A stretch of 10,517 bases of DNA from JAVBKB01 sp031554275. Lineage in GTDB: Bacteria > Bacillota > Bacilli > JARBTR01. Below, piece by piece: positions 6,473-10,517 of the stretch. Under the pieces are notes generated by a model. It was not told the DNA's origin, ran no database searches, and was given only the letters and a program-made list of their open reading frames with translations. Within the stretch, counting starts at the first letter, position 1. Every line of letters begins with the position of its first letter. Made by a program: the position numbers and the translations under genes. The stretch spans positions 1 to 10,517 of the forward strand of contig JAVBKB010000151.1 in assembly GCA_031554275.1 (NCBI GenBank), in the 5' to 3' direction.

Positions 6473-7699
6473 TTGATTACTCCTGAAATTAGAAAACAGT
6501 TTCCGATTTTGGACCAAGAAATTAACGGACATCCGTTAGTATATATGGATAGCGCAGCTTCGTCGCAAAAGCCGATTGCTGTGCTAAATGCAGTTGATCA
6601 GTATTACAGAGAATCCAATGCAAATGTACACCGCGGTGTACATACATTAAGTAATCGGGCTACGGATGCTTATGAAGCAGCACGTGAAAAGGTTCGAAAC
6701 TTCATCAATGCAAAGTCTATGGAAGAAATTATCTTTACTAGAGGCGCAACTGCTTCATTAAATTTAGTTGCAACAAGCTTTGGACGAAATTTTGTAACCG
6801 AGAACGAAGAAATTGTTGTTACTTACATGGAGCATCACAGCAATATTATTCCTTGGCAACAAGTCGCTAAGGCTACTGGAGCAACGTTGAAATACATCCC
6901 ACTTGAAGCAGATGGGACAATTTCCCTTGCTAAAGTACGTGAAACGATTACAAAGAATACAAGAATTGTTGCGATAGCCCATGTTTCGAATGTGCTCGGT
7001 ACCATTAATCCGATTAAGGAAATCGCTGAGATCGCACATGAGAATGGCGCTGTCATTGTCGTTGATGGTGCGCAAGCAGCACCACATGTACGAGTGGATG
7101 TGCAGGACCTCGACGTTGATTTCTTTGCCTTCTCAGGTCACAAAATGTTAGCACCAACTGGGATTGGCGTTCTGTATGGTAAAAAGAAATTGCTTGATGA
7201 AATGGAGCCAATTGAATTCGGTGGTGAAATGATTGACTTCGTTGGTTTGGAAGAATCAACATGGAAGGAATTACCATGGAAATTCGAGGGTGGCACACCA
7301 ATTATTGCAGGAGCAATTGGGTTGGGTGCAGCGATTGATTTCATCAATGAAATCGGGATTGAAAATATTGCTGAACATGAGCACCGGTTAACAAGGTATG
7401 CGATGGAAAAGATGAAAGAAATTCCTGGCATGACCATCTTTGGACCAGATGCTGAAAACCGTGCAGGGGTGATTACCTTCACACTCGATGATGTGCATCC
7501 GCATGATTTAGCAACAGTGTTGGATTCATTTGGTATTGCTGTTCGTGCTGGACACCATTGTGCACAGCCACTGATGAAATGGCTAAATGTGTCTGCAACT
7601 GCCCGCGCGAGTTTTTATCTCTATAACACAGAGGAAGAAGTTGACCAACTTGTCGCAGCTTTGCAAAAGACGAAGGAATACTTTTCCGCAATTCTATAA
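6473..7699 (+). CDS. sufS: Cysteine desulfurase SufS (group II)
   Basis: PLP enzyme that converts L-cysteine to L-alanine and holds the sulfur as a persulfide on its active-site Cys, passing it to SufU. The 408 residues are full length. PLP lysine K224 lies in FAFSGHKMLAPTG, the active Cys C363 in RAGHHCAQPLM, the His of the cofactor pocket in MEHHSN (H121/H122), and the conserved TARASFYLYNT block at 377-387. The sequence before the Cys is the short loop of group II enzymes. The start is TTG 6473 with GTGGGG (6459-6464) upstream; no ATG fits, and the product start MITPEIRKQFPIL aligns with family N-termini. A TTG start may keep its level below that of its neighbours. Confidence 0.97.
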   Translation: MITPEIRKQFPILDQEINGHPLVYMDSAASSQKPIAVLNAVDQYYRESNANVHRGVHTLSNRATDAYEAAREKVRNFINAKSMEEIIFTRGATASLNLVATSFGRNFVTENEEIVVTYMEHHSNIIPWQQVAKATGATLKYIPLEADGTISLAKVRETITKNTRIVAIAHVSNVLGTINPIKEIAEIAHENGAVIVVDGAQAAPHVRVDVQDLDVDFFAFSGHKMLAPTGIGVLYGKKKLLDEMEPIEFGGEMIDFVGLEESTWKELPWKFEGGTPIIAGAIGLGAAIDFINEIGIENIAEHEHRLTRYAMEKMKEIPGMTIFGPDAENRAGVITFTLDDVHPHDLATVLDSFGIAVRAGHHCAQPLMKWLNVSATARASFYLYNTEEEVDQLVAALQKTKEYFSAIL

Positions 7700-7755
7700 G
7701 TGGTAACAACAAATTATTGAATATTAACTGTAACAATTGAATGGGGTTTTTGAGG

Positions 7756-8199
7756 ATGTCAAAGAATATCAATTTAGATCATTTATATCGTCAGGTGATT
7801 ATGGACCACTACAAAAATCCTCGTAACAAGGGAAAGTTAGCTGATTCCAACATGACAATTGATATGAATAATCCAACATGTGGTGATCGAATTCACCTCA
7901 CCATGAAAGTTGAAAATGGCATCGTCACAGATGCGAAATTTGAAGGAGAAGGTTGCTCGATCTCAATGTCTAGCGCTTCAATGATGACTGTTGCCATCAA
8001 GGGAAAACCAATTGAGGAAGCCATCGAGTTTTCAAAGACATTTTCAGATATGATGCAAGGCAAGGAAGTAGACACGGACGACGAATTCGAAGATATCGAG
8101 GCATTGCAGGGAGTGTGTAAATTTCCCGCTCGAATTAAATGTGCTACGTTAGCTTGGAAGGCGATGGAAAAAGGTCTTAAGGAAGAACAAAGTGAATGA
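7756..8199 (+). CDS. sufU: Zinc-dependent sulfur acceptor SufU
   Basis: SufU takes persulfide sulfur from SufS by ligand exchange at a zinc site and hands it to the SufBCD machinery; it is the Gram-positive IscU-like protein but acts as a sulfur carrier. The 147 residues carry the zinc ligands C42 and D44 (NPTCGDRI), C67 (GEGCSIS) and C129 (RIKCATL), and the 18-19-residue insertion between the latter two that marks SufU rather than IscU. An extra cysteine, C121 (LQGVCKFPARIKC), lies 8 residues before C129; as I recall, Bacillus has Ser there. ATG 7756 is preferred over the in-frame ATG 7741, because GGGG (7743-7746) then lies at proper spacing and the length matches the family. Confidence 0.97.
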   Translation: MSKNINLDHLYRQVIMDHYKNPRNKGKLADSNMTIDMNNPTCGDRIHLTMKVENGIVTDAKFEGEGCSISMSSASMMTVAIKGKPIEEAIEFSKTFSDMMQGKEVDTDDEFEDIEALQGVCKFPARIKCATLAWKAMEKGLKEEQSE

Positions 8200-8245
8200 T
8201 GAGTGCAAAGAGTCAGTGCTTAGGTATGAAGCAGGCTTGATGTGA

Positions 8246-8270
8246 GCATCATTGCAATAATGTATGATGC
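8246..8270 (+). repeat. Perfect 7-bp inverted repeat in sufU-sufB gap
   Basis: GCATCAT (8246-8252) pairs with ATGATGC (8264-8270) across an 11-base loop. No T run follows, so it is not a typical terminator. It abuts the repeat array; its right arm overlaps the first repeat unit. Confidence 0.5.
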
Positions 8271-8422
8271 AGGAAACTGAGGCTGATGCGATGGGAAATC
8301 GAGGCTGACGCGAAAGGGAAACCGAGGCGGAGCTGATGTGGGAACTGAGGCTGATGCGATAGGGAAGCCGATGTTGACGCGAAAGGGAAGCCGAGGTCGA
8401 CACGTAAGGGTAACCGATTTTG
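8266..8422 (+). repeat. Degenerate tandem repeat array within suf operon
   Basis: About seven head-to-tail units, starting at 8266, 8285, 8307, 8335, 8353, 8376 and 8399 and 18-28 bases long, follow the pattern GAYGCGAWAGGGAARCCGAG plus a short GYT-like end. Units 5 and 6 (8353-8398) are the most regular at 23 bases. The array is visibly richer in G and purines than the flanking A/T-rich DNA. No plus-strand frame is open through it. Minus-strand frames are open, but without a ribosome site. The gap between sufU and sufB is nearly 300 bases, while other gaps in the operon are 17-68. Function unknown. Confidence 0.85.
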
Positions 8423-8494
8423 CTTGTCGATAACAAATAAATAATTGGTTTAAAAAATATTGAAGTGTTGATACTACTTTTTGGAGGAACAGAA

Positions 8495-9892
8495 ATGGAA
8501 AAAACGGCGCCCGAGATTGGCGATTACAAGTATGGTTTTCATGATAAGGATGTATCGATCTTCCGTTCAAAGCGTGGTTTAACGCGCGAAATTGTCGAAG
8601 AAATCTCAAAGATGAAAAACGAACCACAGTGGATGCTGGATTTCCGTCTTAAATCATTGGAGTTGTTCTATCGTCTTCCAATGCCACAGTGGGGTGGGAA
8701 CTTAACTGGCTTGAAATTTGACGAAATCACTTATTATGTTAAGCCTTCTGAGAAGACCGAGAAATCTTGGGACGAAGTACCTGATGAAATCAAGAACACC
8801 TTTGATAAATTAGGTATCCCAGAAGCTGAGCAAAAATATTTGGCTGGCGTTTCTGCCCAATATGAGTCAGAAGTGGTTTACCATAGTATGAAAACAGAGC
8901 TTACTGATATGGGTGTTATTTTCAAAGACACTGATTCAGCCCTTCGTGAAAATGAAGATATTTTTAAAGAGCATTGGGCATCTGTCATCCCGGCTGCTGA
9001 TAATAAGTTTGCCGCATTGAATTCAGCAGTGTGGTCTGGAGGCTCGTTCATTTATGTGCCAAAGGGTATTAAATTGGATACACCACTCCAAGCTTATTTT
9101 CGGATTAATTCCGAAAATATGGGTCAGTTCGAGCGCACACTAATTATTGTTGATGAAGATGCATCGGTTCATTATGTAGAAGGATGCACGGCACCTGTGT
9201 ACACAACCAATTCACTGCATAGTGCAGTAGTTGAGATTATTGTGAAAAAGAATGCTTATTGTCGCTACACGACCATTCAGAACTGGGCAAACAATGTCTA
9301 TAATCTTGTGACGAAGCGTACCGTGTGTGATGAGAATGCAACCATGGAATGGATTGATGGCAACATCGGTTCCAAGCTAACGATGAAATATCCTGCATGT
9401 ATCTTGCGTGGTGAAGGAGCGCGTGGTATGACCTTATCTATCGCAATTGCAGGAAAAGGACAACACCAGGATGCGGGCGCCAAAATGATTCACTTGGCAC
9501 CTAATACTTCATCCACCATTGTTTCGAAATCCATTTCGAAACAAGGAGGAAAAGTAACCTATAGAGGTATCGTTCACTTTGGGCGAAAAGCTGATGGCGC
9601 ACGATCTAATATCGAATGCGATACATTGATAATGGATAATGCATCAACTTCCGATACAATTCCTTACAATGAAATACTGAATGACAACATCTCTCTTGAG
9701 CATGAGGCAAAGGTATCTAAGGTAAGCGAAGAGCAGTTATTCTACCTGATGAGCCGTGGTATCTCAGAGCAAGAGGCGACGGAGATGATCGTAATGGGCT
9801 TCATTGAACCATTTACGAAGGAACTACCAATGGAGTATGCGGTAGAGATGAATCGACTGATCAAGTTTGAGATGGAAGGTAGTATTGGATAA
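8495..9892 (+). CDS. sufB: SUF scaffold core subunit SufB
   Basis: Main scaffold protein of the SufBC2D complex, on which the nascent [4Fe-4S] cluster forms. The 465 residues are full length and very close to the Bacillus/Listeria form. Expected features include the N-terminal GDYKYGFHDKDVSIFRS block, C231 in VEGCTAPVY, the cluster-site Cys C375 in RSNIECDTLIMDN (equivalent to E. coli C405) and E404 in SLEHEAKVS, 29 residues later as in E. coli (E434). The C-terminal block EEQLFYLMSRGISEQEATEMI matches the SufD tail fold. ATG 8495 follows GGAGG (8483-8487). It ends the operon, after the repeat-bearing gap; a separate weak promoter in 8423-8480 cannot be excluded. Confidence 0.98.
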   Translation: MEKTAPEIGDYKYGFHDKDVSIFRSKRGLTREIVEEISKMKNEPQWMLDFRLKSLELFYRLPMPQWGGNLTGLKFDEITYYVKPSEKTEKSWDEVPDEIKNTFDKLGIPEAEQKYLAGVSAQYESEVVYHSMKTELTDMGVIFKDTDSALRENEDIFKEHWASVIPAADNKFAALNSAVWSGGSFIYVPKGIKLDTPLQAYFRINSENMGQFERTLIIVDEDASVHYVEGCTAPVYTTNSLHSAVVEIIVKKNAYCRYTTIQNWANNVYNLVTKRTVCDENATMEWIDGNIGSKLTMKYPACILRGEGARGMTLSIAIAGKGQHQDAGAKMIHLAPNTSSTIVSKSISKQGGKVTYRGIVHFGRKADGARSNIECDTLIMDNASTSDTIPYNEILNDNISLEHEAKVSKVSEEQLFYLMSRGISEQEATEMIVMGFIEPFTKELPMEYAVEMNRLIKFEMEGSIG

Positions 9893-9942
9893 TGCTGTGA
9901 TACCAATGGTTTGAGTGGTTTCACATGTTCCTTGGTGGGTAA

Positions 9943-9964
9943 TTGACCAAAATTTGACCAAAAT
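9943..9964 (+). repeat. Two perfect tandem copies of an 11-bp unit
   Basis: TTGACCAAAAT occurs twice back to back (9943-9953 and 9954-9964), about one helical turn per unit, between the sufB stop and the terminator. It could be a chance repeat, a protein-binding direct repeat or a junction mark near the mobile-element debris downstream. Confidence 0.8.
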
Positions 9965-9967
9965 ATT

Positions 9968-10003
9968 AAAAAGAGGTGCACCACATCTGTTGTACCTCTT
10001 TTT
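9968..10003. terminator. Bidirectional intrinsic terminator after sufB
   Basis: AAAAAGAGGTGCA (9968-9980) pairs with TGTACCTCTTTTT (9991-10003) with one G-T pair and a 10-base loop. The A run on one side and the T run on the other let it work in both directions. It closes the suf operon. Confidence 0.92.
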
Positions 10004-10031
10004 GTTATAATTATCAAAAGGAGTGATTTTT

Positions 10032-10247
10032 TTGAACCAAATAGAAAGAGCAGTTAATGATATTTTTACAATGTATGAAGACTTGCGATATTCGTATAAT
10101 AATCTATCGGAGAATGACAAATTAGGTATAAATATTTCGGATATTGAATTTAAAGGTTTTGATGCTAATAGTCCAAAAGAGGAGGATTATTATAGCGCAG
10201 CTTTTGAAATGAGGAAAAAATATCCGGATGACTTCATGAATTGTTGA
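10032..10247 (+). pseudogene. YfbU-like domain fragment (about 71 residues)
   Basis: The predicted 71-residue product resembles the middle of YfbU-family proteins: NDIFTMYEDLRYSYNNL matches the family's IxDIxxMYxxLxxSxxNL pattern, then ISDIEFKGFDAN and a YYSAAFEMRKKY helix. Full-length members are around 160 residues. Here the N-terminal 45-50 residues and the C-terminal domain end are missing, so it is probably a decayed fragment, although TTG 10032 with AAGGAG (10018-10023) at good spacing could still drive translation; GTG 10023 overlaps that site. The stop TGA at 10245-10247 lies at the junction with the XRE remnant. The family assignment is from memory of motifs, without a search. The cellular function of YfbU proteins is not well defined. 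Confidence 0.55.
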
Positions 10248-10517
10248 ACGTTTGGGTATAAGCCGTGACGCGATTGCTAATTTAGAAAACAACCGCGTTT
10301 CTCCACAAAAAATGTTGATTCAGAGCATTTGCTATGAGTTCGATGTCAATGAGGAATGGCTAAACACTGGGGAGGGTGGCATTTTTATCTCCTCAAAAAA
10401 GGAAAAAGACAATTTAGATGAGCTTATTCGAACTTTTAAGCAACTAGATTCTCCCAATCTTCAAAAGTATGCTTTAGAACAAATTAATGGACTATTGGAT
10501 ATGCAAAAAAAAGAGGC
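10240..10517 (+). pseudogene. Phage-type XRE (Cro/CI) repressor lacking its N-terminus; runs off right edge
   Basis: The frame from 10240 to the window end reads IVERLGISRDAIANLENNR, then PQKMLIQSICYEFDVNEEWL and NTGEGGIF. These are the second half of an XRE helix-turn-helix (recognition helix SRDAIANLENNR) and the NEEWLxTGEGxxF tail common in Firmicute prophage repressors. A helical tail follows (DELIRTFKQLDSPNLQKYALEQINGLL). The first 20-25 residues (helix 1 and start of helix 2) are absent. TGA 10237-10239 closes the frame immediately upstream and no start codon with a ribosome site is present. Adding one base near 10246 would join the frame to an upstream GAA TTG TTG and read ELLERLGIS, so a one-base deletion is possible. 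Probable remnant of a prophage or integrated element, or an assembly error at the contig edge. Confidence 0.75.

Noticed and set aside
7741..7755. Upstream ATG start for sufU
   Set aside because: It has no ribosome site, whereas ATG 7756 uses the GGGG at 7743-7746 and gives the standard 147-residue SufU.
8266..8422. CRISPR array
   Set aside because: The units are contiguous and degenerate, vary from 18 to 28 bases and have no unique spacers; no cas gene is present.
8465..8494. Upstream in-frame start for sufB adding ten residues (MLILLFGGTE)
   Set aside because: The added residues are encoded by the ribosome-site region itself (GGAGG at 8483), and SufB normally starts close to the DIGDYKYGF block.
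8220..8627. Minus-strand open frames (95 and 135 codons) across the repeat array and the start of sufB
   Set aside because: They have no ribosome site, lie opposite sufU/sufB coding and are open mainly because the purine-rich repeats lack stops on that strand. The translations are low-complexity Ser/Arg/Phe/Pro and do not resemble a known family.
9943..9990. Promoter from the TTGACC repeats driving the downstream fragments
   Set aside because: No reasonable -10 lies 16-18 bases downstream of either copy, and any transcript would meet the terminator at 9968-10003.

Overview
This 10.5-kb window comes from a low-to-moderate-GC Firmicute of class Bacilli. The evidence is strong purine-rich Shine-Dalgarno sites, frequent TTG starts, a SUF operon in the Bacillales order sufC-sufD-sufS-sufU-sufB (SufU in place of IscU/SufA), and the YtxG/YtxH/YtxJ stress and thiol proteins. 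As I recall it, an M42 aminopeptidase next to ytxG/ytxH is also found in Listeria/Bacillus-type genomes. I cannot fix the genus. All convincing genes are on the + strand.

Layout. (1) 1-640: the damaged 3' half of an M42-family metallo-aminopeptidase gene, carrying a 277-bp-period direct duplication that breaks the frame. (2) 860-1589: a DUF948 (YtxG-type) membrane protein and a YtxH-type protein, closed by a hairpin terminator or attenuator. (3) 1659-3188: a two-domain class I [4Fe-4S] fumarate hydratase, placed between ytxH and ytxJ. (4) 3301-3982: ytxJ/brxC (monothiol bacilliredoxin) and a UPF0145/YbjQ protein, followed by a clear intrinsic terminator. (5) 3983-4284: a regulatory intergenic region with a near-perfect 36-bp palindrome built from two overlapping PerR/Fur-type boxes over a TATAAT, an orphan hairpin, and a second promoter with its own 13-bp palindrome. 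(6) 4285-9892: sufC, sufD, sufS, sufU, sufB, ending in a bidirectional terminator. The sufU-sufB gap holds a GC-rich array of about seven degenerate 18-28 bp repeats. (7) 10032-10517: a YfbU-like fragment running into a headless phage-type XRE repressor, which looks like debris of a mobile element or a draft-assembly edge.

How the genes fit together. SufS takes sulfur from cysteine, SufU accepts and passes it on, and the SufBCD ATPase scaffold builds [4Fe-4S] clusters for client enzymes such as the class I fumarase next door. The bacilliredoxin and the PerR-like operator suggest a neighbourhood concerned with iron, peroxide and thiol stress (inference). Most of the window is ordinary core metabolism. 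I do not see a convincing new defence or biosynthetic system. The points most worth following are the suf operator region, the repeat array inside the suf operon, the fumarase placed within ytxGH-ytxJ, and the damaged sequences at both window ends.
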